Below are positions 24,295-32,463 of a stretch of 36,150 bases of DNA, one piece after another. This stretch comes from SZUA-76 sp945787585 (GTDB taxonomy: Bacteria; Pseudomonadota; Gammaproteobacteria; SZUA-140). The notes beneath the pieces were generated by a model. The model ran no database searches. It was not told the DNA's origin and saw only the letters and a list, made by a program, of their open reading frames with translations. The first letter of the stretch is position 1; each line of letters begins with the position of its first letter. The stretch is taken from NCBI GenBank assembly GCA_947258425.1, contig CAMYIG010000012.1, forward strand, positions 1 through 36,150. Direction: 5' to 3'. The translations under genes and the position numbers were made by a program.

Positions 24295-25267
24295 AATTAC
24301 GATCATCGAAGCGGTGAACCTTGCGATGGCCCGCGCACTTGAAAACAATCCTGACGTCGTTGTCTTCGGCGAAGATGTCGGTGTCAACGGTGGTGTTTTT
24401 CGCGCCACCGATGGACTACAACAACGTTACGGTGCAAATCGCGTGCTCGATACCCCGCTCGCTGAGGCATTGATCGCCGGCATGGCGATCGGCATGGCAG
24501 CAGAAGGACTGCGGCCCGTGGCCGAGATTCAGTTCATGGGATTCATCTACCCCACCATTGAACAGATGATCTGCCACGCCACCCGCCTGCGCAACCGTAC
24601 CCGTGGTCGCATCACCTGCCCAATGGTATTGCGTGCGCCATACGGCGGTGGCATCCACGCACCCGAACACCATTCCGAAAGTACCGAGGCGATCTTCGCT
24701 CATATGCCGGGGCTACGCGTGGTGATCCCATCGTCCCCCCTGCGCGCCTATGGTCTACTACTTGCCGCCATTCAAGATCCGGACCCAGTGGTCTTCCTTG
24801 AGCCTAAACGGATCTATCGCATGATGAAACAGGAAGTGCCCGACGATGGCGAAGCGCTACCGCTTGATGTCTGCTTTCAACTGCGCGACGGTACCGATGT
24901 TACGCTCGTGACGTGGGGCGCGATGATACACGAGACACTCCAGGCAGCCGACCAGCTCGAAGCCGAAGGGATCAGTTGTGATGTCATTGATGTGGCCACG
25001 ATCAAACCACTCGACATGGCGACAATCCTCAACTCTGTTGCCAAAACCGGTCGCTGCGTTATCGTTCACGAAGCCGCTCGCACCTGTGGCGTGGGTGCAG
25101 AGATTGCTGCACAATTGGCTGAATACGGTCTACTGAGCCTCTTTGCACCGGTGCAACGCGTCACCGGTTATGACACGATCATGCCAATGTTCAAGCTCGA
25201 AAACGACTACATGCCATCAACCGAACGCATTATTACGGCAGTGAAAAAGACGCTGGAGGAAGCATGA
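24287..25267 (+). CDS. 2-Oxo acid dehydrogenase E1 component, beta subunit
   Basis: This 326-residue beta subunit pairs with the preceding alpha subunit to form the thiamine-dependent E1. The pyrimidine-binding half shows VVVFGEDVGVNGGVFRATDG (24-43), DTPLAEALIAGMAIGMA (about 56-72) and PYGGGIHAPEHHSE (about 119-132), with ETLQAADQLEAEGISCDVID in the C-terminal transketolase domain. Length is normal. Its start overlaps the alpha gene by eight bases and its stop overlaps the E2 gene by four (ATGA), so all three subunits are produced together. No lipoamide dehydrogenase (E3) follows, so E3 must come from elsewhere in the genome. Confidence 0.93.
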   Translation: MAEITIIEAVNLAMARALENNPDVVVFGEDVGVNGGVFRATDGLQQRYGANRVLDTPLAEALIAGMAIGMAAEGLRPVAEIQFMGFIYPTIEQMICHATRLRNRTRGRITCPMVLRAPYGGGIHAPEHHSESTEAIFAHMPGLRVVIPSSPLRAYGLLLAAIQDPDPVVFLEPKRIYRMMKQEVPDDGEALPLDVCFQLRDGTDVTLVTWGAMIHETLQAADQLEAEGISCDVIDVATIKPLDMATILNSVAKTGRCVIVHEAARTCGVGAEIAAQLAEYGLLSLFAPVQRVTGYDTIMPMFKLENDYMPSTERIITAVKKTLEEA

Positions 25268-26406
25268 ATATTTTCAAGCTACCCGACCTGGGTGAAGGAC
25301 TACAGGAGGCCGAGATCGTAGAATGGCACGTCAAAGAAGGTGACACGGTCAAACTTGATCAAGCGCTGCTCTCTGTCGAAACTGCTAAAGCGATTGTTGA
25401 TATCCCCTCGCCACACAATGGCGTCATCCATAAACTCTATGTCAGTGCGGGCGATATTCCACAGGTCGGCGATCCACTCGTCGAATTCGAACTCACGGAT
25501 AATGATGCAAAGCCTGCTGCGTCGCAGCAGGATCAGGGCACTGTGGTCGGTGAAATGGAGAGTGGTAAAGGGGTCATTAATGAGGCGCCGACTGCTATCA
25601 ATGGTGCCGAAGGCAAAAGCGGCAGCCGCATTAACATCAAGGCAACCCCGGCGGTGCGTGCACTCGCACAACGGATGAAGGTTGATCTATCAATCGTAAC
25701 CCCATCTGGCAAAGAGGGTGTGATCACCGCGGCCGATGTCCAGCGCGTTGCCAAAATCCTCGAAGAGGCAGGCCCGATGGAACCCCTGCGTGGAGTACGT
25801 CGTGCGATGGCCCACATCATGACCCAGGCCCATGCGGAGGTCGCGGATGTCACCATCTGTGATGATGCGGATATCAATGACTGGCCGCTAGGTACGGACA
25901 CAACCCTGCGCCTGATCCGCGCGATTGCGGTCGCTTGCGAGGCAGAGCCTTCGCTTAACGTGTGGTATGACGGTCACGCCGTGGGCCGCCGTCTGCGTAA
26001 ACAGATCGACCTTGGCATTGCGGTTGACACCAAAGAAGGGCTCTTTGTCCCGGTACTACGAAACATTGCCGAGCGCGCGCCCGAAGATCTGCGCAGCGCA
26101 CTTAATCAGGTTAAAAGTGACGTTAAGGCGCGCACCATACCCGCCGAAGAGATGCGCGGTTACACGTTCACACTATCAAATTTTGGGGCCTTTGGTGGCC
26201 GTTATGCCGACCCGATAGTCGTGCCGCCGACCGTTGCGATCCTCGGTGCAGGACGTGTCCGTGATGAGGTGATTGCCGTCGACAAGCAGGTCGTCGTGCA
26301 TACCATGCTGCCACTGTCACTGACCGTCGACCACCGCTGTGTCACCGGAGGTGAAGCGGCACGGTTCCTCGCAGCGGTGATCCAGGATCTTAAAGAAGCA
26401 CACTAA
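25264..26406 (+). CDS. 2-Oxo acid dehydrogenase E2 (dihydrolipoyl acyltransferase)
   Basis: This 380-residue acyltransferase carries the acyl group on lipoate and passes it to CoA. There is one lipoyl domain (1-80) with Lys42 in VETAKAIVD as the lipoylation site, a flexible linker, a peripheral-subunit-binding domain (about 126-162, ATPAVRALAQRMKVDLS to GVITAADV), and the catalytic core. The catalytic His357 lies in VDHRCVTGGEAARF. The more usual DHRxxDG has Asp where this has Thr, a variant I believe also occurs in other E2 proteins. A single lipoyl domain fits BCKDH-type or small PDH E2 proteins. It overlaps the E1 beta gene by four bases and prpB follows 20 bases later. Confidence 0.92.
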   Translation: MNIFKLPDLGEGLQEAEIVEWHVKEGDTVKLDQALLSVETAKAIVDIPSPHNGVIHKLYVSAGDIPQVGDPLVEFELTDNDAKPAASQQDQGTVVGEMESGKGVINEAPTAINGAEGKSGSRINIKATPAVRALAQRMKVDLSIVTPSGKEGVITAADVQRVAKILEEAGPMEPLRGVRRAMAHIMTQAHAEVADVTICDDADINDWPLGTDTTLRLIRAIAVACEAEPSLNVWYDGHAVGRRLRKQIDLGIAVDTKEGLFVPVLRNIAERAPEDLRSALNQVKSDVKARTIPAEEMRGYTFTLSNFGAFGGRYADPIVVPPTVAILGAGRVRDEVIAVDKQVVVHTMLPLSLTVDHRCVTGGEAARFLAAVIQDLKEAH

Positions 26407-26426
26407 CCATGCAACTGGAACACTAA

Positions 26427-27314
26427 ATGACTGAACACACTTCTGCGGGACAACGTCTGCGCGATGCACTTGAAGTTGAGCAGCCGTTACAGATGGTCGG
26501 CACCATCAATGCCTACTGTGCAATGCTGGCAGAACAGGCCCGGTTTCGCGCCATCTACCTCTCCGGCGCGGGTGTCGCCAACGCCTCTCATGGATTGCCA
26601 GATTTAGGCATCATCACCCTCGACAACGTGATTGATGATGTGCAGCGCATTACTGCTGCCACAGATCTCCCGCTGCTGGTGGATGTCGACACAGGTTTCG
26701 ATGACATCACCGAAACAGTGGAGCGACTGATTGCCGCCGGAGCTGCCGGGCTGCAGATTGAAGATCAGATCAGTAGCAAGCGCTGTGGTCATCGGCCCAA
26801 CAAACAGCTGGTCTCCACCGGTGTGATGATGTCACGCATCGATGAGGCCGTTACGGCACGTAATCATTGCGACCCCACTTTTGTCATCATGGCACGCACC
26901 GACGCCGTTGCCAGCGAAGGTGAAGTGGCGGCACTACAACGCATGCAGCACTACATTGAAGCAGGTGCCGACATGCTCTTTCCTGAGGCGCTGAGCGAGC
27001 TTTCCCAATACCAGCAGATCATTAAAGCCGTCAATATCCCTGTGCTTGCCAACATCACAGAATTTGGTCAGACACCGCTATTTGATATTAACGCGCTACA
27101 GAGCGTCGGTGTCGCCATTGCACTCTACCCACTCTCTATTTTCAGGATGATGAGTGCCGCAGCATGGGATGGCTACAGCACGATCCGCAGAGAGGGCACG
27201 CAACAACCGCTGGTTGATCGCATGCAGACACGTGATGAACTCTACCAACACCTCGACTATTACCATGATGAAGCGGCGCTCGACAAAGGTAATAAAGATG
27301 ACAGCAAACAGTAA
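26427..27314 (+). CDS. prpB: 2-Methylisocitrate lyase
   Basis: PrpB (295 residues) cleaves 2-methylisocitrate to pyruvate and succinate, the last step of the methylcitrate cycle for propionyl-CoA. The isocitrate-lyase-superfamily signature KRCGH is at 118-122 with catalytic Cys120. Other conserved pieces are VGTINAYCAMLAEQ (24-37), VDVDTGFDD (85-93), IEDQ (111-114) and IMARTDA. The C-terminal SIFRMMSAAA matches the PrpB subgroup rather than isocitrate lyase proper, which is longer. It begins 20 bases after the E2 stop, and its end overlaps prpC by 17 bases. Confidence 0.94.
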   Translation: MTEHTSAGQRLRDALEVEQPLQMVGTINAYCAMLAEQARFRAIYLSGAGVANASHGLPDLGIITLDNVIDDVQRITAATDLPLLVDVDTGFDDITETVERLIAAGAAGLQIEDQISSKRCGHRPNKQLVSTGVMMSRIDEAVTARNHCDPTFVIMARTDAVASEGEVAALQRMQHYIEAGADMLFPEALSELSQYQQIIKAVNIPVLANITEFGQTPLFDINALQSVGVAIALYPLSIFRMMSAAAWDGYSTIRREGTQQPLVDRMQTRDELYQHLDYYHDEAALDKGNKDDSKQ

Positions 27315-28404
27315 CCGAGGACTCGCAGGCATCTCTGCTGGCACAACCGCCATCTCTACCGTCGAGGCGGAGGGAGACGGCCTCTTTTATCGCGGTTATG
27401 ACATTCAGGACCTCGCCGAAAAAAGCTGCTTTGAGGCCGTTGCCTATCTGTTAATCTATGGTGAGTTACCGAGTACCCTCGAACTCAATGACTATCGTGA
27501 AAAACTACGCTCACTGCGCGAACTACCCGCTGCGTTAAAGTCGATACTGGAACAGTTGCCAGCCACAACCCATCCAATGGATGTGTTGCGCACCGGCTGT
27601 TCCGCCCTCGGCTGCATTGAACCGGAAAATGGATCACAGCCACACACCATTGCCGATCGTCTGATGGCCTCATTCGCCTCGATGCTGCTTTACTGGCACC
27701 ATTTTCATACAGATGGAAAACGTATCGATACGCAGACGGGTGACGACAGCATCGCCGCCCATTTCCTGCACCTGTTACACGATAAAGCACCGGATGAACT
27801 CCATTGCCGTGCGATCGACGCCTCATTAATCCTCTATGCAGAACATGAATTCAACGCCTCGACTTTTGCAGCACGTGTCACTACCGCGACACTGTCCGAT
27901 TTCTATTCAGCGATCACCAGCGCCATCGGCACACTGCGCGGACCACTGCACGGTGGCGCCAATGAGGCCGCAATGGCGCTGATTTCACAGTTCGAAAATC
28001 CCGACTCCGCAGAGGCCGGTCTGCTTGAGATGCTGTCAAAAAAACAGCTGATCATGGGATTTGGCCACCGCGTCTATCGTCACTGTGATCCACGTTCTCC
28101 GATTATCAAACAGTGGTCTAAAAACCTTTCTGAGGCTGCAGGTGATATGTCACTATTTAATATCTCCGAACGGATCGAGAAGGTGATGCAACGCGAAAAA
28201 GGGATGTTTCCAAACCTCGATTTCTATAGTGCCTCGGCCTATCACCTGTGCGGCATTCCTACGTTATTCTTTACGCCACTGTTTGTCATCGCGCGAACCA
28301 GCGGCTGGGCGGCGCACATCACCGAACAATGCAGTGACAACCGTTTGATCCGGCCCACTGCCGATTATATCGGCCCTGCGCCGCGCGAGTACCCCAACCC
28401 ATGA
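27298..28404 (+). CDS. prpC: 2-Methylcitrate synthase
   Basis: PrpC (368 residues) condenses propionyl-CoA with oxaloacetate to 2-methylcitrate, entering the methylcitrate cycle. The citrate-synthase-family catalytic residues are His218 (GPLHGGANEA), His257 (GFGHRVYRHCDPR) and Asp308 (NLDFYSAS). The shorter length and the N-terminus RGLAGISAGTTAIS fit methylcitrate synthase instead of the 430-residue type II citrate synthase. I start at the ATG at 27298, which gives the family's normal N-terminus. The frame is open further upstream to 27154 but that stretch overlaps prpB and has no family resemblance. It overlaps prpD by four bases. Confidence 0.94.
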   Translation: MTANSNRGLAGISAGTTAISTVEAEGDGLFYRGYDIQDLAEKSCFEAVAYLLIYGELPSTLELNDYREKLRSLRELPAALKSILEQLPATTHPMDVLRTGCSALGCIEPENGSQPHTIADRLMASFASMLLYWHHFHTDGKRIDTQTGDDSIAAHFLHLLHDKAPDELHCRAIDASLILYAEHEFNASTFAARVTTATLSDFYSAITSAIGTLRGPLHGGANEAAMALISQFENPDSAEAGLLEMLSKKQLIMGFGHRVYRHCDPRSPIIKQWSKNLSEAAGDMSLFNISERIEKVMQREKGMFPNLDFYSASAYHLCGIPTLFFTPLFVIARTSGWAAHITEQCSDNRLIRPTADYIGPAPREYPNP

Positions 28405-29720
28405 GTGAAGTGATCATCCCAGGTGACGATAACCACAGCCCCGCCACTGACCCGTTACTGTTGAATATCGCTAACTATGTTTACGGCGACCTCAGTGCGA
28501 GCGACGAGGCGATTGAGACCGCCCGCTACGCACTGTTTGATGCGCTCGGTTGCGGTATCCTCGCGCTGCAAATGGATGAGTGCCGTCAACGACTCGGGCC
28601 AATCGTGCCCGGGGCAACACTCACCAATGGCGTTCCGATCCCAGGCACAGATTACCTGCTCGACCCACTCCAGGCGGCATTCAACATCAGCACAATGGTG
28701 CGCTGGCTCGATTACAACGACACCTGGCTCGCCGCTGAATGGGGCNNACTGGCGCTTGAAAACAGCTTTAATCGGCTCGGGATTGATCATGTGATTCTGG
28801 TTAAAATCGCTTCAACGGCAGTCGCGACAAAACTGCTGGGCGGTGATCGACAGATGATCATCAACGCCCTCTCCAATGCCTGGGTGGATGGCGGCACATT
28901 ACGCAGCTATCGTCACGCACCCAATACCGGCTGGCGCAAATCCTGGGCGGCCGGTGACGCGACCTCACGCGCGGTGCGGCACGCGCTCATGGCACTCGAT
29001 GGTGAGATGGGTTATCCCAATACCCTAACCACTCCTCAATGGGGATTCGAAGCTGTCTGTTTTAAAGCTCAGCCACTTATCGTCAACAAGCCATTTGGTA
29101 GCTACGTGATGGAAAACATCCTCTTCAAGGTTTCATATCCGATCGAGTTTCATGCCCAGACCGCCGTTGAGTGCGCCGTCAAATTGCACAGCGCTGTGGC
29201 GCCACATATTGAACAGATCACACGCATTGAGCTCCACACACAGGAAGCTGCCATGCGTATCATCAACAAAACCGGACCGCTGCATAATCCTGCTGATCGT
29301 GATCACTCACTGCAATACGCGGTTGCGATTGCGCTACTATTTGGTACGCTGGAGAGTCATCATTACAGCGATAAAATCGCCGCCGACCCTCGCATCGATC
29401 AACTACGTGACAAGATGCAGGTCACCGAAGATAAAAAATTTAGTGATGACTATCTAGCGGCGGATAAACGTTCCATCGGCAATCGGGTCGTAGTTCACTT
29501 TGAAAACGAATCGATTGAAGAAGCCGTGATCGAATATCCGATTGGCCACCGCCGTCGACGTAGTGATGCCTACCCTCTACTCGAACTCAAATTTCACGAT
29601 AACCTGGCACAACACTATTCCACTTCAAAAAAAGCGCAACTGGCCGCATTAATGCAGGATCAGGAAGCATTGCTTGCTATGCCTGCGGACCATTTCATGG
29701 ACCTGTGGCGCATTGTCTAA
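28401..29720 (+). CDS. prpD: 2-Methylcitrate dehydratase, interrupted by an assembly gap
   Basis: PrpD dehydrates 2-methylcitrate to 2-methylaconitate. As assembled it has 439 residues with one unknown codon (28746-28747 are N). Family segments on both sides are clear: DALGCGILALQ, LDPLQAAFNISTMVRWLDYN, NDTWLAAEWG, then ALENSFNRLGIDH, DGGTLRSYRHAPNTG, SWAAGDATSRAVR, GSYVMENILFK and NPADRDH. In E. coli PrpD (483 residues, from memory) about 45 residues, including the conserved HPSDN start, lie between the two sides of the gap. They are missing here. The frame happens to stay open across the Ns. I therefore read this as an intact gene damaged by assembly. A true internal deletion is less likely. 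Start overlaps prpC by four bases. No acnD or prpF is present nearby. Confidence 0.9.
   Translation: MSEVIIPGDDNHSPATDPLLLNIANYVYGDLSASDEAIETARYALFDALGCGILALQMDECRQRLGPIVPGATLTNGVPIPGTDYLLDPLQAAFNISTMVRWLDYNDTWLAAEWGXLALENSFNRLGIDHVILVKIASTAVATKLLGGDRQMIINALSNAWVDGGTLRSYRHAPNTGWRKSWAAGDATSRAVRHALMALDGEMGYPNTLTTPQWGFEAVCFKAQPLIVNKPFGSYVMENILFKVSYPIEFHAQTAVECAVKLHSAVAPHIEQITRIELHTQEAAMRIINKTGPLHNPADRDHSLQYAVAIALLFGTLESHHYSDKIAADPRIDQLRDKMQVTEDKKFSDDYLAADKRSIGNRVVVHFENESIEEAVIEYPIGHRRRRSDAYPLLELKFHDNLAQHYSTSKKAQLAALMQDQEALLAMPADHFMDLWRIV
28746..28747. other. Undetermined bases (assembly join) inside prpD
   Basis: The sequence has two N bases here. The protein on the left stops matching PrpD after WLAAEWG and resumes at ALENSF, so about 45 codons seem lost at this point. 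The two Ns probably stand for a gap of unknown length. All coordinates to the right may be shifted by about 135 bases relative to the real chromosome. Confidence 0.8.
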
Positions 29721-29735
29721 ATTGAGGAGTCTTTG

Positions 29736-30221
29736 ATGGCCGAACATGAATATTTCCAACATGCGATGCCGGGCGATGTCTGTTTCGGTTGCGGCAGCGA
29801 TAATGCTGCAGGGCTAAAGATTCACAGTTACTGGGAGGGTGACGAAGGGGTCTGTCACTGGCAGCCAGCACCGCACCATGTCGGCTGGGATGGGGTCACC
29901 TGCGGGGGAATTATTGCCACGCTGATCGACTGCCACTGCATGGCCACTGCGATGGCGACCGCCATTCGTAACGAAAACAGGCCACTAATGTCTGCGCCCT
30001 ATTATCGCTTTGCCACCGGCATGCTTAACATCAAATATCTCGCGCCGACCCCTAATAAACAAGGCCTTGAACTGCGTGCTCAGGTCATTGATATCAAGAA
30101 TAAGAAATATACACTCGAATGCAGCCTCTATGCCGATGGGCTAAAAACTGCTGAAGCATCGGTGGTTGCGTTTCTGGTGCATCGAAGCGATCAGCCCGAC
30201 AGTGATTCGGCCTTTAGTTAG
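29736..30221 (+). CDS. PaaI-like hotdog-fold thioesterase
   Basis: This 161-residue protein has the hotdog thioesterase pattern: an N-terminal CFGCGSDNAAGLKI segment, a central GWDGVTCGGIIATLIDCHCMATAMA helix region (family position of the active-site Asp/Glu and the CoA-binding loop), and NIKYLAPTP followed by strand LELRAQVID. It may hydrolyse an acyl-CoA made by the operon and so recycle CoA or relieve build-up of a toxic thioester. The substrate is unknown. I start at ATG 29736, preceded by GAGGAG with six bases between. An in-frame TTG one codon earlier is less likely. It follows the prpD stop by 15 bases and is probably the last gene of the operon. Confidence 0.8.
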   Translation: MAEHEYFQHAMPGDVCFGCGSDNAAGLKIHSYWEGDEGVCHWQPAPHHVGWDGVTCGGIIATLIDCHCMATAMATAIRNENRPLMSAPYYRFATGMLNIKYLAPTPNKQGLELRAQVIDIKNKKYTLECSLYADGLKTAEASVVAFLVHRSDQPDSDSAFS

Positions 30222-30255
30222 CTTCTGATGAAAATGGCTATCGCGGTAACTTCCC

Positions 30256-30283
30256 TTGCGTCCAGTTAAATTAATGACATAAT
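30256..30283 (+). promoter_or_regulatory. Candidate promoter for the tryptophan dioxygenase operon
   Basis: TTGCGT (30256-30261) and CATAAT (30278-30283) are separated by 16 bases. The -10 ends only six bases before the dioxygenase ATG at 30290, and no ribosome binding site is visible, so transcription would begin at or next to the start codon (a leaderless message). Confidence 0.4.
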
Positions 30284-30289
30284 CAAATC

Positions 30290-31072
30290 ATGTCTTTAAC
30301 CTATAATAAATACCTCAAGATCGATGAATTGCTGGCACTTCAGCAGCCATTATCAAAGGATCCAGAGCATGATGAGATGCTATTCATCATCACCCATCAG
30401 GTCTATGAATTATGGTTCAAGCAGATCATTCATGAACTCACCGACTTCCAGACGGCACTGACACAGAACAACCTCCCGATAGCGCTGAGAAACCTCAAAC
30501 GAGTGCTACATATCCTCAAGCTACTAGTCGCACAGATGGATATCATCGAGACACTCAGTCCGGTATCATTCCGCGCATTTCGCGATAGACTGGAAAGTGC
30601 CAGCGGCTTTCAATCTACCCAGTTTCGCGAAATCGAGTTCATCCTCGGCAGACGCAATCCCAGTGTGTTCGCCCACTACCCACAGGGCTTGGCAGCACGT
30701 GATCGACTTGAATCGCTGCTGCTGCAGCCGAGTATATGGGACAGCTTTTTACACTGTCTGAATGACAGTGGCTACCCGATGCCACCGTCGGCGTTGACAC
30801 GCGATCTCACCAAACCACCCGAGCTTAATCCAGCTGTGCAGCAGCAATTAATTAAGATCTACAAAGATGAGTCGTTGCTGACACAACTCTGTGAGCAGTT
30901 GATAGATCTCGATGAGGGACTACAGGAGTGGCGTTATCGACACATTAAAATGGTTGAACGCACCATCGGCAACAAGATCGGCACGGGTGGCTCAATGGGC
31001 GTCGATTACCTCTATAAAACCCTGCACGCAACACTCTTTCCCGACCTGTGGGCCATCCGTAACGCCCTTTAA
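30290..31072 (+). CDS. kynA: Tryptophan 2,3-dioxygenase
   Basis: This 260-residue haem enzyme opens the indole ring of L-tryptophan to N-formylkynurenine, the first step of the kynurenine pathway. Diagnostic segments are LTYNKYLKIDELLALQ (3-18), DEMLFIITHQVYELWFKQI (28-46), and the C-terminal HIKMVERTIGNKIGTGG, which contains the family's haem-ligand His and substrate-carboxylate loop GTGGS. Length is typical of bacterial enzymes (260-290). No Shine-Dalgarno is seen before the ATG. It is followed directly, with no spacer, by the kynureninase-like gene. No kynurenine formamidase (kynB) lies in the window. Confidence 0.95.
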   Translation: MSLTYNKYLKIDELLALQQPLSKDPEHDEMLFIITHQVYELWFKQIIHELTDFQTALTQNNLPIALRNLKRVLHILKLLVAQMDIIETLSPVSFRAFRDRLESASGFQSTQFREIEFILGRRNPSVFAHYPQGLAARDRLESLLLQPSIWDSFLHCLNDSGYPMPPSALTRDLTKPPELNPAVQQQLIKIYKDESLLTQLCEQLIDLDEGLQEWRYRHIKMVERTIGNKIGTGGSMGVDYLYKTLHATLFPDLWAIRNAL

Positions 31073-32281
31073 ATGATGCCAAAGAATCTCACTGCAGCCG
31101 ATTTTCAGCGTGATATCAACCCTATTGCGTATCACTACACGCAATTTCAGGTCGATAAACGACTCTTGCTAACAGGCCATTCCCATCAGGCGTGGCCTGA
31201 CATCGCCTTTGAAGGCGTAAGAGAAGCGTGGCAGGATGCGGCCACTCACGTCGATGACAAATGGCAATTCGCATTTAATAAAGCAGATGAAGTTAAACGT
31301 GGCTTTGCAAGCCTGCTAAATGATCGCGAGGGCGATTACAGCCTTGCAGAAAGTACACACACACTGGTGATCCGCTTTCTCTCAGCACTCGATCTCAAAA
31401 AACGCCCGAGGCTCGTCACCAGCGACAGTGAGTTTCATTCGATACGTCGTCAGCTCGATCGACTCGCTGAAGAAGGCGTTGAAATCGTACGCGTACCTAC
31501 CCTGCCATACGAGACCTTTTCAGAACGACTTGTGGCCGAGGTCAATACAACAACAGCCGCTGTACTGGTCTCATCTGTCTTCTATAACAGTGGCGTGATA
31601 TGTGAAGGTCTCAGTGAAGTGATCTCCGCCTGCCATCACCATGGAGCAGAATTGTTAGTCGATACCTATCATCATCTCAATGTAGTGCCATTTGATATTG
31701 CTGAACAGAAACTGCAACAGGCCTATATCGTCGGCGGTGGCTATAAGTACTGCCAATTAGGCGAAGGCAACTGCTTTCTGAGGATACCGTCAGATTGCCA
31801 ACTGCGTCCAGTCATCACAGGGTGGTATGCCGATTTCGAGTCACTCAGAAGCCAACAGAGCTCTCAAGTAAATTATGGCGATGGCGGGCAGCGCTTTGCG
31901 GGGGCTACCTATGACCCAACGAGCCACTATCGCGCAGCAAAAGTATTTGGTTTTTTTAATAGCAACGGCCTTAACCCGAGACTGCTTCGTGACATCAACC
32001 AACATCAAACGAGCTTACTATTAGCGCGTTTCGATACAATTGACCTCCCCCCCTCTGTTATTAACCGCGACCATAAGATATCATCACAGCAACGGGCTGG
32101 TTTTGTTGCCTTTCACTCGCCGCAGGCCGCGGAATTGACCCAGGCACTACAGGCACGGCAGCTATACTGTGATAGTCGTGGCGACCTGATACGCCTTGGC
32201 CCCGCCCCATATCTTAGTGATCTGCAATTGCATCAAGCAATGGATCTCTTTAGCGCTATCACCACTGGTTTTAGCTGTTAA
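31073..32281 (+). CDS. kynU: Kynureninase-like PLP enzyme
   Basis: This 402-residue fold-type I PLP protein of the class V aminotransferase/kynureninase group is placed to cleave kynurenine to anthranilate and alanine. A PLP Lys is seen at 225 in IVGGGYKYCQLGEGN, with Asp197 and His200 in LLVDTYHHLNVVPFD as the usual ring-binding residues. HSHQAWPD near the N-terminus and the LDRLAEEGVEIVRV segment fit the group. The Lys loop differs from the common GCGYKYLNGGPGAP of typical kynureninases, so substrate identity rests partly on the neighbouring kynA. Either of two consecutive ATGs at 31073 and 31076 may start it. The kynA stop codon ends immediately before, implying co-translation. Confidence 0.75.
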   Translation: MMPKNLTAADFQRDINPIAYHYTQFQVDKRLLLTGHSHQAWPDIAFEGVREAWQDAATHVDDKWQFAFNKADEVKRGFASLLNDREGDYSLAESTHTLVIRFLSALDLKKRPRLVTSDSEFHSIRRQLDRLAEEGVEIVRVPTLPYETFSERLVAEVNTTTAAVLVSSVFYNSGVICEGLSEVISACHHHGAELLVDTYHHLNVVPFDIAEQKLQQAYIVGGGYKYCQLGEGNCFLRIPSDCQLRPVITGWYADFESLRSQQSSQVNYGDGGQRFAGATYDPTSHYRAAKVFGFFNSNGLNPRLLRDINQHQTSLLLARFDTIDLPPSVINRDHKISSQQRAGFVAFHSPQAAELTQALQARQLYCDSRGDLIRLGPAPYLSDLQLHQAMDLFSAITTGFSC

Positions 32282-32320
32282 AAGCTCATACTGATTACTC
32301 AAATGGATATTACAATCCTG

Positions 32321-32362
32321 TTGTATAGCGGTTGAAAATAACCTATGATTTCACTTAGTGAA
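32321..32362 (+). promoter_or_regulatory. Promoter with start-site palindrome before the rhodanese gene
   Basis: TTGTAT (32321-32326) and TATGAT (32344-32349) are 17 bases apart, the ideal spacing. Directly after the -10, TTCACT-T-AGTGAA (32350-32362) is a perfect 6-base inverted repeat covering the expected transcription start, where a repressor could sit. The leader to the rhodanese ATG would be about 105 bases. Confidence 0.45.
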
Positions 32363-32463
32363 TTTAAAGTAAGTGATAATAATGTCCGATAAATTATTAC
32401 CATCTATTCATTCTAAGACTCAGCTATAAACGCTAATGTTATTTCTATATAGGCTATCCCGAT

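Noticed and set aside
27154..27297. Upstream extension of the prpC reading frame
   Set aside because: The added 48 residues overlap prpB, are basic and low-complexity, and the family's N-terminus begins at the ATG at 27298.
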